Notes under the pieces: model-generated | Databases searched by the model: none | What the model was told of the DNA's origin: nothing | The model's input: only the letters and a program-made list of their open reading frames with translations | Shown here: piece by piece, positions 40,031 to 47,417 of the stretch | How positions within the stretch are numbered: the first letter of the stretch is position 1 | Layout: each line of letters opens with the position of its first letter | NCBI GenBank assembly: GCA_043719155.1 | Contig: JAYSUJ010000006.1 | Location: 1-51,518, forward strand | DNA: 51,518 nucleotides | Reading direction: 5' to 3' | Source: JBBQKQ01 sp043719155 | GTDB taxonomy: Bacteria > Patescibacteriota > Minisyncoccia > Phycocordibacterales > UBA5272 | Made by a program: the position numbers and the translations under genes

Positions 40031-41122
40031 TTATTTGCCTGTGTCGAATTTTTCTAAATAGTCAGTAATTTGTTTGTTTACCCTTATGAACGTGGCTCTT
40101 TTTGAAAACTCTTTCAAAGTTCTAGCGCCGATATAGGTTCCAGTGCTTCGCATTGCCCCAAAAAGGTCTTGTAAATAGTCTTGGATAGAGCCTTTGAGTG
40201 GGATAAACGTGTATCGTCCTTCACTAGCTCTGTGGGCATCTTTTTTACCATACAGCTTGCTCATGGCGTGATTACTAGAAGAGCCAAAATACTCTTTGTA
40301 TTTTTTCCCATCTTTCTCTATTGTTTCACCAGCGCTTTCCTCATACCCAGAAAACATTGAGCCAAACATATTAAAGTCGGCCCCACCACAAAAAGCCTTG
40401 GAAACACAACTTGGGTATTGCTGCCCTCCGTCGGCGATTATTAATCCACAGCCTTGTGAGTTAGAAATGCCATGGGCCGCGTCTGCACACTCTATCACCG
40501 CCGAAAGTTGTGGGTAGCCAACGCCGGTCATGCGTCTGGTGGTACAAGCACTCCCCGGGCCGATGCCCACTTTTACTATATCTGCCCCAGCTAAAATTAT
40601 CTCTTCAGTCATTTCATTGGTTACGACATTCCCTGCAATTATCACATGCTTTGGAAATTTCTTGCGTACTATTTTTATAGTTTCCAAAAATCTATTTAAA
40701 TAGCCATTTGGGACGTCTATACAAATAAAAGTAAAGTTATCCATTAGTTTATTTTTTTGCATCTCACCTAGCTTTGCCAAGTCTTCTTCACGTATACCAA
40801 TAGTGAAAGCTATATAGTTGGCAATATTTTCCAAATCTTTCTTGCTATTAAATTCTTTAAAATATTTTTGATAATCTTCAATTTCATAATATTTATGGAA
40901 AGTGGTTATCATTTTATGTTTAGATAAAATATGGGACATTTCGAAGGTTCCACAAGTTGCCATGTTGGCAGTCATTACGGGTATGCCTGTCCAGACTTTT
41001 GGTGAGTGGTAAAATTTAAAGGTTCTTTCCAAGTTTACATCTTTGCGACTTGTCATGGTGCTCCTCTTTGGTCGCAACAAGACGTCAGCATAGTCCAGCT
41101 TTACTTCATTATCAATTCGCAT
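40031..41122 (-). CDS. guaC: GMP reductase
   Basis: 363 residues. Converts GMP to IMP with NADPH, a purine salvage step. The N-terminus RIDNEVKLDYADVLLRPKRST and the loop VKVGIGPGSACTTRRMTGVGYPQLSAV with its catalytic Cys are hallmark GuaC/IMPDH; absence of CBS domains, the length and GGADFNMFGSMFSGYEESAGE favour GuaC over IMP dehydrogenase. It closely follows the E. coli/animal GMPR type. The start ATG 41122 is SD-less in an A/T leader. Followed by a 158-aa unknown gene. Confidence 0.92.
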   Translation of the reverse strand: MRIDNEVKLDYADVLLRPKRSTMTSRKDVNLERTFKFYHSPKVWTGIPVMTANMATCGTFEMSHILSKHKMITTFHKYYEIEDYQKYFKEFNSKKDLENIANYIAFTIGIREEDLAKLGEMQKNKLMDNFTFICIDVPNGYLNRFLETIKIVRKKFPKHVIIAGNVVTNEMTEEIILAGADIVKVGIGPGSACTTRRMTGVGYPQLSAVIECADAAHGISNSQGCGLIIADGGQQYPSCVSKAFCGGADFNMFGSMFSGYEESAGETIEKDGKKYKEYFGSSSNHAMSKLYGKKDAHRASEGRYTFIPLKGSIQDYLQDLFGAMRSTGTYIGARTLKEFSKRATFIRVNKQITDYLEKFDTGK

Positions 41123-41234
41123 ATATATTTTTTAAATTAAATTGTAAGAACTTATAAAATAACACAGCTTACTAGTCATACTTTAGGAGTATAACAAGAA
41201 AAGTAAATGATACAAATTTGTCAAAAACATATAC

Positions 41235-41309
41235 TTGACAACTTGTAAATAGATGTAGTATAATGTTACTCGACCACTTAACAGCCCTTGGTCCGGGCAT
41301 TCAGCGGAG
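41235..41309 (+). promoter_or_regulatory. Promoter and SD of the 41317 gene
   Basis: TTGACA (41235-41240), 18-base spacer, TATAAT (41259-41264), leader about 46 nt, SD GGAG at 41306-41309. Confidence 0.85.
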
Positions 41310-41316
41310 AATCAGC

Positions 41317-41766
41317 ATGAAAAATGCTATCAAAAGTGCGAATGGAATTGGACTTCTCCTCACCCTTTCGCTGGGTGGGTACATCCTCTACTATTTTCTC
41401 GGAGCTTCGCTCCTGGGAATTAAGCAGATGGATGCCCGGTATTTCGGGGAAACCAACTTTATTTGGTGGTTCGGGTTCTGGGCCCCGATCTATCTCACCA
41501 TAGCAACCATGTTGGCGGCTATCGCACTGTCCGCCAATTCCGGCGGAACGGCTGGTAGACTTCTGGCGCTCGCAAACGCCGGTTCTACTATTCTCGTTCT
41601 CGCCATCTGTGGCATTATCAAACTCAAGTTTGGTGAAATGTTGACCCCGGCGAAAGTCGACCATCTCAACATGCTCACCACTCTGTCCGTCTGCGATACT
41701 ATCCTTGCATTCGGCATCCCTCAGCTCGTCGCTCTGGGGATGAAAAACGTCAACCTCAACAGTTGA
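41317..41766 (+). CDS. Hypothetical four-helix membrane protein, 149 aa, GC-rich gene
   Basis: ATG 41317 is set by the SD seven bases upstream; the frame is open from 41263 but that codon lies in the promoter. Four probable helices (about 10-32, 48-70, 78-100, 115-140). No family recognised. GC-rich, C/G-ending codons; strong promoter and terminator. Convergent with the GC-rich gene at 41891, the two forming a compact pair with terminators back to back between guaC and an ABC ATPase. Confidence 0.75.
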   Translation: MKNAIKSANGIGLLLTLSLGGYILYYFLGASLLGIKQMDARYFGETNFIWWFGFWAPIYLTIATMLAAIALSANSGGTAGRLLALANAGSTILVLAICGIIKLKFGEMLTPAKVDHLNMLTTLSVCDTILAFGIPQLVALGMKNVNLNS

Positions 41767-41791
41767 TGTAGAGCCAGATAAGGCCACAGAG

Positions 41792-41824
41792 AACGGTATG
41801 ATTCCCAGATCATACCGTTTTTTC
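41792..41824 (+). terminator. Terminator of the 41317 gene
   Basis: Perfect 11-base arms AACGGTATGAT and ATCATACCGTT around TCCCAG, then a T run. Confidence 0.92.
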
Positions 41825-41841
41825 TTTCAATTTTTTCATAA

Positions 41842-41880
41842 ATAAAAAAAACCTTCTGTGGGGGCGGTATTTGCCCCCAC
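41842..41880 (-). terminator. Terminator of the 41891 gene
   Basis: On the minus strand GTGGGGGC pairs with GCCCCCAC, followed after AGAAGG by T8. Confidence 0.85.
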
Positions 41881-41890
41881 AAAAAGTTGT

Positions 41891-42355
41891 TCACACGAAG
41901 ATTTTGAACCCAAAGAACTTCGAGCCGAGCACGCCGGCACAGATCGCCATTAGAGAGAGGTAGATCAAGTCATACCTCCACTCCCAGATGATCGAGCCAG
42001 AACGCATGCCGGCAAAGCTGTTGACCTTGGAGCCAGCAGCTTTTTCAGCCTCAGTTCCTTGCAGCACCGCAGCTACGAAGCTCCGCTTCATGATAAAGTC
42101 TCCGAAGAGACCCATCATGGAGCCACCTATCAAAATCCATGGTAGGTGTTGGGCGACCAGTTTCAACTCTGGGTGGCCGGAAACGAATCCGACCCCAAAG
42201 TTGAAGGTTAGCGCTGTAAACGTGCCGGCAACGGCAAATTTACAGACGCTTAGGCGGGCTCCTGCCCACCACTTTGCTTGGTCGTAAATTCGGGTGATTG
42301 CAGAGTCACTCACTTTGATTGCGAGCGCCTGATCAAAAGAAAGTTCCGGTGCCAT
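41891..42355 (-). CDS. Hypothetical membrane protein, 154 aa, GC-rich gene
   Basis: ATG 42355 (MAPELSFDQALAIKVSD) is selected because SD AAAGG is seven bases upstream; the frame is open farther but crosses the promoter. Three or four hydrophobic helices (about 36-55, 68-88, and 125-150) with an amphipathic N-terminus. Ends FFGFKIFV. Not recognised. GC-rich codon use, own promoter and terminator. Convergent with the 41317 gene. Confidence 0.75.
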   Translation of the reverse strand: MAPELSFDQALAIKVSDSAITRIYDQAKWWAGARLSVCKFAVAGTFTALTFNFGVGFVSGHPELKLVAQHLPWILIGGSMMGLFGDFIMKRSFVAAVLQGTEAEKAAGSKVNSFAGMRSGSIIWEWRYDLIYLSLMAICAGVLGSKFFGFKIFV

Positions 42356-42362
42356 TAGTTTG

Positions 42363-42430
42363 CCTTTCTGGTTGGGAACACTGACGGCTGTCAGTAAAAA
42401 CATAATAACACAGATTTTTACTTTTGTCAC
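42363..42430 (-). promoter_or_regulatory. Promoter, leader hairpin and SD of the 41891 gene
   Basis: GTGACA (42425-42430), 17-base spacer, TATTAT (42402-42407), a CTGAC/GTCAG stem in the leader, SD AAAGG (42363-42367). Confidence 0.75.
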
Positions 42431-42467
42431 GTCTTGTACGCCTTGCACTGATCATCTTACATTTTTA

Positions 42468-42476
42468 TGATATAAT
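42468..42476 (+). promoter_or_regulatory. Extended -10 promoter TGATATAAT
   Basis: TATAAT 42471-42476 with TGA; leader about 7 nt before ATG 42490; no SD. Confidence 0.6.
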
Positions 42477-42489
42477 TTTTTTAGTAAAT

Positions 42490-43164
42490 ATGCAGGCAAT
42501 AAAAGTTACCAATTTAAAAAAAGAATATAGTGATGGTAAAAATATTACCAAAGTTTTAAAGGGTTTAGATGTCGAGATACAGCGTGGTGAGTTTGTGGCT
42601 ATCATGGGGCGAAGTGGAGCAGGCAAGTCCACTTTACTTTATCAGCTTGGTCTTTTGGATTCTCCAACTACCGGTGAAATATTTTTAATGGAGAAAAAAG
42701 TTTCAAATTTAAATACTAAAGAAAGAAGTCAGTTTAGACTTAATGAACTTGGCTATGTTTTTCAAGACTATGCCCTTTTGCCAGAGCTTACTTCTTTAGA
42801 AAATGTTGCCCTCCCTCTACTACAAAAAGGTGAGGGTTTAGAAAGTGCTTATGAACAAGCTAGAAAAGTTTTGGAAAGAGTTGGTATGCAAGGTAAGGAG
42901 AAAAATTTACCAAGTGAGCTTTCAGGGGGACAACAACAGCGGGTTTCGGTGGCACGGGCAGTTGCCCACAATCCGCATATTGTTTTTGCTGATGAGCCAA
43001 CTGCAAATTTGGACTCTTTTTCTGGTTTACAAGTGATAGAATTATTTAAACAATTAAACAAAGAGGGTCAGACTATTGTGATGGTAACCCATGAAGAAGA
43101 GTATGGAAAAATGGCTGATAGAATTATTTATTTATCTGACGGAAACATTGTAGCTAGTAATTAA
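42490..43164 (+). CDS. ABC transporter ATP-binding protein, MacB/LolD-like
   Basis: 224 residues from ATG 42490. Walker A GRSGAGKST near 39-47, Q-loop FQDYALLPELTSLENV, signature LSGGQQQRVSVARAV near 142, Walker B IVFADEPTANLD, H-loop MVTHEEE. Subfamily as for macrolide-export/lipoprotein-release ATPases. No permease is adjacent; the plausible partners are the FtsX-like permease (38295) and adaptor (33861) upstream on the same strand, separated by murA, guaC and two GC-rich genes. Confidence 0.92.
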   Translation: MQAIKVTNLKKEYSDGKNITKVLKGLDVEIQRGEFVAIMGRSGAGKSTLLYQLGLLDSPTTGEIFLMEKKVSNLNTKERSQFRLNELGYVFQDYALLPELTSLENVALPLLQKGEGLESAYEQARKVLERVGMQGKEKNLPSELSGGQQQRVSVARAVAHNPHIVFADEPTANLDSFSGLQVIELFKQLNKEGQTIVMVTHEEEYGKMADRIIYLSDGNIVASN

Positions 43165-43175
43165 TTTAAAATTAA

Positions 43176-43208
43176 CAAAAAAACACATACTAAGTATGTG
43201 TTTTTTTA
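43176..43208. terminator. Bidirectional terminator between the ATPase and DUF4349-like genes
   Basis: CACATAC and GTATGTG around TAA, with A7 before and T7 after, so it serves both convergent genes. Confidence 0.9.
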
Positions 43209-43227
43209 TATTTATGTAGTTAACTTT

Positions 43228-44298
43228 TTAATTTGTTTGTTTTTTTCTTTTGAAGTAGAAAATGCCTCCAAGAATGGCTACAAATTCGGCAACAAAGAAG
43301 AAATTGATAGGTGAATATACATTAAACATGTCTATATAATTTATTTTTTGTAAGTAAATGTTTCCTGAAACAGTTTCTACGTCATCTAAAAAGTTATTTT
43401 CTTGTTTTATATTGCTATTTAAGAATTGATTCTGCTGTTTTAGATTTGATTGTGCATTAGTTAGATTGGTATTGTAAGCAGCAGTTAGCTTATTAATTTG
43501 TACTTTTAGCAAATTAATTTGGGACTGTTTGCTAGTGATTTGTAAATCTTTCTCATACAGAAACTCCTGACTTGGGTTCTGGGCGTTATTTTTTATATAT
43601 TTTAAGTCAGCTATTTCCCTACTTAAGGTGTTAACTTGTGAGTTTAAAGTCGCTAAATTTTTTACATAATTACTTTTTATTTCTTTCTCATTATTTTCCA
43701 AAGTATTTACACCTTCGATCAAATTATTTTGCTGCTCCTCTATGTTTTGTTTTTGGGAAAGTAGATTGACAGAGTTGATATTTTTCTCATATAGCTTTGC
43801 ATACCCAATTTTGGAAATCTCCTCTTCCAATTTGTAAAAATTACTTTTCTTTACTAAAAATGAAATACTGGCATTGCTGTTTGTATTTATATTATCGCTG
43901 TCTATTCTTCCGTCATACTTTTTTACTTTTTCTTTTACACGTTCATAAGTTTCTTCTAACTCAGTAGTTTTTAAAGTCCCTGAGTAGGTAATTTTATTAA
44001 ACTCTCGTTTGTCTGAAAGTGCTGGTTGACCAGAGTTATGAGGTAAGCTTTGTTCATTATAATATCCCTCACCTCTTATGCCACCAACTTGGGGCAAACT
44101 CGGTGCTGTAATTGTTTTAGCTCGGTTTGTATCTACCCCGAAAAGAGCATCACTCAGACCAAAACTCGGTAAAGATTTGGAAGCTAGTAAATATGAACCG
44201 CGAGAGTCAGGGGTATTGATAATGGTGTATGCTATGTAATTAATATAAACAAACATAATCCCCAGTAAAATAGTAATAATTTTCTTTTTCATTGGCAT
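43228..44298 (-). CDS. DUF4349-like membrane protein with coiled coil
   Basis: 356 residues. N-terminal helix (about 5-25), an external region with a Thr/Ser-rich linker and a beta domain (ITYSGTLKTTELEETYERVKEKVKKYDGRI and ISFLVKKSNFYKLEEEISKIG), then a long coiled coil (about 190-300, Gln/Asn/Leu-rich) and a C-terminal helix (about 328-349). This fits the DUF4349 architecture. Residues about 66-80 (SLPQVGGIRGEGYYNE) resemble the palindromic-peptide family of the helicase. ATG 44298 chosen because an extended -10 predicts the transcript to start at it. Divergent from the ECF sigma gene, so a possible regulon target. Confidence 0.72.
   Translation of the reverse strand: MPMKKKIITILLGIMFVYINYIAYTIINTPDSRGSYLLASKSLPSFGLSDALFGVDTNRAKTITAPSLPQVGGIRGEGYYNEQSLPHNSGQPALSDKREFNKITYSGTLKTTELEETYERVKEKVKKYDGRIDSDNINTNSNASISFLVKKSNFYKLEEEISKIGYAKLYEKNINSVNLLSQKQNIEEQQNNLIEGVNTLENNEKEIKSNYVKNLATLNSQVNTLSREIADLKYIKNNAQNPSQEFLYEKDLQITSKQSQINLLKVQINKLTAAYNTNLTNAQSNLKQQNQFLNSNIKQENNFLDDVETVSGNIYLQKINYIDMFNVYSPINFFFVAEFVAILGGIFYFKRKKQTN
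44079..44096. repeat. Imperfect palindrome in the DUF4349-like gene
   Basis: TGCCACCAA and TTGGGGCA with one base missing. Coding strand gives SLPQVGGIRGEG, in the style of PPLQGGARGG at 2744. A decayed or variant member of the same family. Confidence 0.5.
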
Positions 44299-44304
44299 CT
44301 AAAA

Positions 44305-44313
44305 AGTGTAACA
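44305..44313 (-). promoter_or_regulatory. Extended -10 TGTTACACT for the DUF4349-like gene
   Basis: TACACT (44305-44310) with TGT; the predicted transcript starts at about 44298, the A of the ATG: leaderless. Confidence 0.5.
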
Positions 44314-44383
44314 TAAAAAATTTGTCACACTTTTGCATTGAAAGCTGTAATAAGGTAATATAGGCACAACTTATATAAATGAT

Positions 44384-44965
44384 ATGAATCTAATAGACCT
44401 AAGCGATGAAGAGGTTGTGATACTGGTACAAAATGGTAACAAAGATGTGTACGGCGAAGTTTTAAGTCGTTTTGAGCCTAAAATTACCCGTTACGCCAGA
44501 CGCTTTTTTAGAGATAAAGAGGACGTGACCGATATGGTCCAAGACGTATTTATAAAAGCCTATATTAACCTACAGAGTTGGAACAAGGAAATGCGTTTCA
44601 ACCCGTGGATTTATCGCATAGCTCACAATGAATTTGTAAATAAAATTGCTTGGAAGTCTATAAGAAAATTGGTGGATATAGATGCGGAGGAGCTAATACC
44701 ACTAGCTATTTCGGCGCCAGAAAACGTAATGCGAGATGCCATAAAAAATGACGACAAAAGGGTAATGGAAAAGTATTTGTCAGAACTCGGTGACAAATAT
44801 AAGACGCCTATTATTATGTTTTATTATGAGGACTTAAGCTATGACGAAATAAGTGATATCTTACAAATACCACCAAATACTGTGGGTGTAAGGATAAAAA
44901 GAGGAAAGGACAAACTGAGGGACATAATAAGTAAAGACGGAAAAGTAAAAATAGAATTTAACTAA
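44384..44965 (+). CDS. ECF-type RNA polymerase sigma factor
   Basis: 193 residues. Region 2 at about 20-90: VYGEVLSRFEPKITRYARRF, DVTDMVQDVFIKAYINLQSW (core-binding 2.1-2.2) and FNPWIYRIAHNEFVNKI (2.3-2.4). Region 4 at about 125-185: GDKYKTPIIMFYYEDLSYDEISDILQIPPNTVGVRIKRGKDKLR with the HTH. No sigma1.1 or region 3, as in ECFs. The next gene, seven bases later, codes a membrane protein that is probably its anti-sigma. Targets may include the divergent DUF4349-like gene. Confidence 0.9.
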   Translation: MNLIDLSDEEVVILVQNGNKDVYGEVLSRFEPKITRYARRFFRDKEDVTDMVQDVFIKAYINLQSWNKEMRFNPWIYRIAHNEFVNKIAWKSIRKLVDIDAEELIPLAISAPENVMRDAIKNDDKRVMEKYLSELGDKYKTPIIMFYYEDLSYDEISDILQIPPNTVGVRIKRGKDKLRDIISKDGKVKIEFN

Positions 44966-44972
44966 ATAAAAT

Positions 44973-45674
44973 ATGTCAGAAAAAAATATACAAAAAAAAA
45001 TACAAGAAAGTTTCCAGGAAAGTATTTTGAACAAAATACAAAAGCAAGAAATAGTGATGACTTCTAAGAAATACTTCTTCTGGAAATGGGTAACCATGTT
45101 TGTAGTTTCACTTTTCTTTTTGGGACTGGCCTTTTACATTTTTGCCTATATTACTTTCTTGTTTGTGGACAATGGTCTAATCTACATGCCACTGTTTACT
45201 GTAGCAGGTTTGGTCAATTTTATTGTAGAAATACCATGGACTTTAGTATTTTTAGGTCTCTTGTCAGTCTTTCTTTTTTCAAAGTCGTCCAAGACTTTTT
45301 ACGGAATATATAGAAAACCATTTCTAACCTTCTTTTTTACAATCTTGATTATAATCATGATTTCCCACATCCTTTTTGTGGAAACTGGAGCCATGAAAAT
45401 ATTGAAGCAAAAGGCTTATGAAAATCACTTACAACTTGTCCCCGATAAATTTTTGCAATTTAGAAACTCTCAAACCGGAAGTTTGATTGTAGGAAAAGTT
45501 TATGCAACTTCCTCAGATTCTGTAATATTAATAACCAGAACTGGACTGTTTGTTGAACTCAATGTCGAAAATATCTTAGTCTTAAACAATTTTTTAGTTA
45601 GTCAACTCGTAAATGCTTATGTAGAAAGGGTTAATGGGAAGGTGTACTTAAAAAGCGTTGAAATTGTTGAGTAG
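44973..45674 (+). CDS. Membrane protein, likely anti-sigma factor
   Basis: 233 residues. A short amphipathic cytosolic part (1-35, KIQESFQESILNKIQKQEI) precedes three transmembrane helices (about 37-60, 70-92 and 105-125) and a C-terminal extracytoplasmic beta domain (about 140-233, SLIVGKVYATSSDSVILIT). The N-terminal part could hold the sigma factor; the anti-sigma identity comes mainly from position, seven bases after the ECF sigma gene. No canonical zinc HxxxCxxC motif. Confidence 0.65.
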   Translation: MSEKNIQKKIQESFQESILNKIQKQEIVMTSKKYFFWKWVTMFVVSLFFLGLAFYIFAYITFLFVDNGLIYMPLFTVAGLVNFIVEIPWTLVFLGLLSVFLFSKSSKTFYGIYRKPFLTFFFTILIIIMISHILFVETGAMKILKQKAYENHLQLVPDKFLQFRNSQTGSLIVGKVYATSSDSVILITRTGLFVELNVENILVLNNFLVSQLVNAYVERVNGKVYLKSVEIVE

Positions 45675-45847
45675 TTCTGAAAAATATTTCTCAACCTATT
45701 TTGTAATAAAAAGCTTTTTGATACGTATTAATAACTGTGAGGAGAAAAAAGTTAGCCTCACTAAAGTACTTGGTGGACATGGTTACCTAAATGTAAGTAG
45801 GTGTAAGTTTGTAAAATATTATAAAAATTAATTTAAATTTTAAAAAT
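45675..45847 (+). other. Intergenic stretch with hairpins before a small gene
   Basis: Two hairpins are visible: GTGAGG (45737-45742) with CCTCAC (45756-45761), and ACCTA (45785-45789) with TAGGT (45798-45802). The last 40 bases are pure A/T. It may be a structured leader or a small RNA for the 37-aa gene. Nothing else is seen. Confidence 0.35.
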
Positions 45848-45961
45848 ATGAACATAAATTTTACTGGTGAGTTCTATAAACTTCATGACAAACCCAACGC
45901 TGGGCAACAATTTTCTCAAAGATCTCTGTTCTTGCGGGACAAAAAACGGCGGCAAGCCTGA
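45848..45961 (+). CDS. Possible small gene, 37 aa
   Basis: ATG 45848 after taaaaat, the usual host start, opens MNINFTGEFYKLHDKPN... and ends with a basic tail RDKKRRQA. A bidirectional terminator follows 35 bases after the stop. No SD, no homolog recognised. The start context and terminator make it plausible; the short length keeps confidence low. It may be the tail of the sigma/anti-sigma locus. Confidence 0.35.
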   Translation: MNINFTGEFYKLHDKPNAGQQFSQRSLFLRDKKRRQA

Positions 45962-45994
45962 AACAATCATCCAGCATAACAACTGAACTAAAAC

Positions 45995-46021
45995 AAAAAA
46001 CTAGCGCAAGCTAGTTTTTTG
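45995..46021. terminator. Bidirectional terminator before clpP
   Basis: CTAGC and GCTAG around GCAA, flanked by A6 and T6; serves the small gene and clpP. Confidence 0.85.
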
Positions 46022-46045
46022 TTTACAAAAGGTTCTTTTTTAGGT

Positions 46046-46627
46046 CTACTTCTTTTTTCCAATAATTTCATCGACTAAACCATATTTTTTAGCTTCATCT
46101 GCACTCATCCAATAGTCTCTGTCTTGGTCTTTTTCTAGTTCAGTGTAAGTCTTGCCACAATTTTTTGCCAAGATCTCAGTTAACTTCTTCTTGAGTCTTA
46201 AACCTTCTTTCAAGTCTATCTCCATATCTGTAACTTTCCCCCTCGTCCCAGCACTAGGTTGATGTATCATGACTGTAGCATTGGGTAACAAGAATCTTTT
46301 ACCTTTTGTACCACTGGAAAGTAGAAATGCCCCCATAGAAGCCTGTAGGCCCATGCCGTAAGTTGCTACGTCACATTTTAAGTGTTGCATTGTGTCGTAA
46401 ATGGCTAGACCGTCATAAACACTCCCGCCTGGCGAGTTTACATAGATTTTTATTTCTTTTTTTGGATCTTCTGCCTCTAAGAACAATAGTTGGGCTACAA
46501 TAACAGATGCAGTGTTTTCGTTTACATCAGTACCTAAAAAGATTATTCGTTCTTTTAACAGCCTCGAATATATATCATAAGCCCTTTCTCCGTTTGCGGT
46601 TTTTTCTAAAACTGTTGGTATTAACAT
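46046..46627 (-). CDS. clpP: ATP-dependent Clp protease proteolytic subunit
   Basis: 193 residues from ATG 46627 (an in-frame TTG nine bases upstream is unlikely). ClpP fourteen-mers degrade proteins unfolded by ClpX or ClpC. Catalytic triad visible: Ser in GLQASMGAFLL (usually GQAASMGA), His in VMIHQPSAG and Asp in DRDYWMSADEAKKYGLVDEI. IYVNSPGGSVYDGLAIYDTM is fully conserved. The chaperone subunit is not adjacent, unlike clpP-clpX in many bacteria. SD-less start. Confidence 0.96.
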   Translation of the reverse strand: MLIPTVLEKTANGERAYDIYSRLLKERIIFLGTDVNENTASVIVAQLLFLEAEDPKKEIKIYVNSPGGSVYDGLAIYDTMQHLKCDVATYGMGLQASMGAFLLSSGTKGKRFLLPNATVMIHQPSAGTRGKVTDMEIDLKEGLRLKKKLTEILAKNCGKTYTELEKDQDRDYWMSADEAKKYGLVDEIIGKKK

Positions 46628-46680
46628 AGAACTCAAATATATGTTTTTTGTGTTAAAATGTCAAGTAATACTAATGATAT

Positions 46681-47397
46681 ATGAAAATGCAGAGATTTTT
46701 AGTGGAAAATATTGTAGTTTCAAATAATCAAATCAAATTTGGAGAAAAAGAGCATAAGAACTTGCTAAACCAAATTTTAAATGTGTTCAGAATGAAAGTT
46801 GGTCATATTTTTACAGTTTTCGACGGCTCAGGAACAGAGTTTCTTGTTGAAATTACTGAAATTAGCAGAAAGGAGATTGTTTGTGAAATAAAAGAAGAAA
46901 AGGTTGGAATGCGGAGAAACAAAAAATTAACTTTGTGCTTTGCTTTAATTAGAAAGGAGAATTTCGAGTTGATTTTACAAAAGTGTACAGAAATCGGGGT
47001 TACAAACTTTGTTCCACTTTTGACCGAGAGAACCATAAAAACAGGTTGGAACAAAGAAAGAATGTTGAAAATTGTTTCAGAGGCGGTTGAACAATCTGGT
47101 TGGTCCGACATGCCGCAGCTGCAAGACCCAGTAAAACTAGAAACTTACATTTCTCAACAAAAAAAACAAAAGGAAAATTTGGACAATGTTTGTGTTTTGG
47201 ACTTTGACGGAGTGCAACTTTCTAGTGTAAAACATTTAATTTCTGTAGATACTATTTTTGTAGGCCCTGAGGGTGGCTTCTCCGATAAAGAGAGAAAATT
47301 ATTCAAAAAAGCAAATATAAAAAACATTTCTCTTGGTTACTCAATTTTGAGGGCTGAAACAGCCTGCATTTCGGCGGCGGCCATTTTTCTTTTATAA
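46681..47397 (+). CDS. rsmE: 16S rRNA m3U1498 methyltransferase RsmE
   Basis: 238 residues. SPOUT-class SAM methyltransferase that modifies U1498 in the decoding region. N-terminal PUA-like domain (1-75), then SPOUT knot motifs: KCTEIGVTNFVPLLTERT, SEAVEQSGWSDMPQL (usually EQSGR), IFVGPEGGFSDKE and LGYSILRAETA. All knot residues are present. ATG 46681 or ATG 46687 could be the start. SD absent. Divergent from clpP. Confidence 0.93.
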   Translation: MKMQRFLVENIVVSNNQIKFGEKEHKNLLNQILNVFRMKVGHIFTVFDGSGTEFLVEITEISRKEIVCEIKEEKVGMRRNKKLTLCFALIRKENFELILQKCTEIGVTNFVPLLTERTIKTGWNKERMLKIVSEAVEQSGWSDMPQLQDPVKLETYISQQKKQKENLDNVCVLDFDGVQLSSVKHLISVDTIFVGPEGGFSDKERKLFKKANIKNISLGYSILRAETACISAAAIFLL

Positions 47398-47402
47398 TTT
47401 TT

Positions 47403-47411
47403 TGTTATACT
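47403..47411 (+). promoter_or_regulatory. Extended -10 TGTTATACT for a leaderless gene
   Basis: TATACT 47406-47411 with TGT; seven bases later is ATG 47418, so the transcript probably starts at the start codon. Confidence 0.6.
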
Positions 47412-47417
47412 CTGCTT

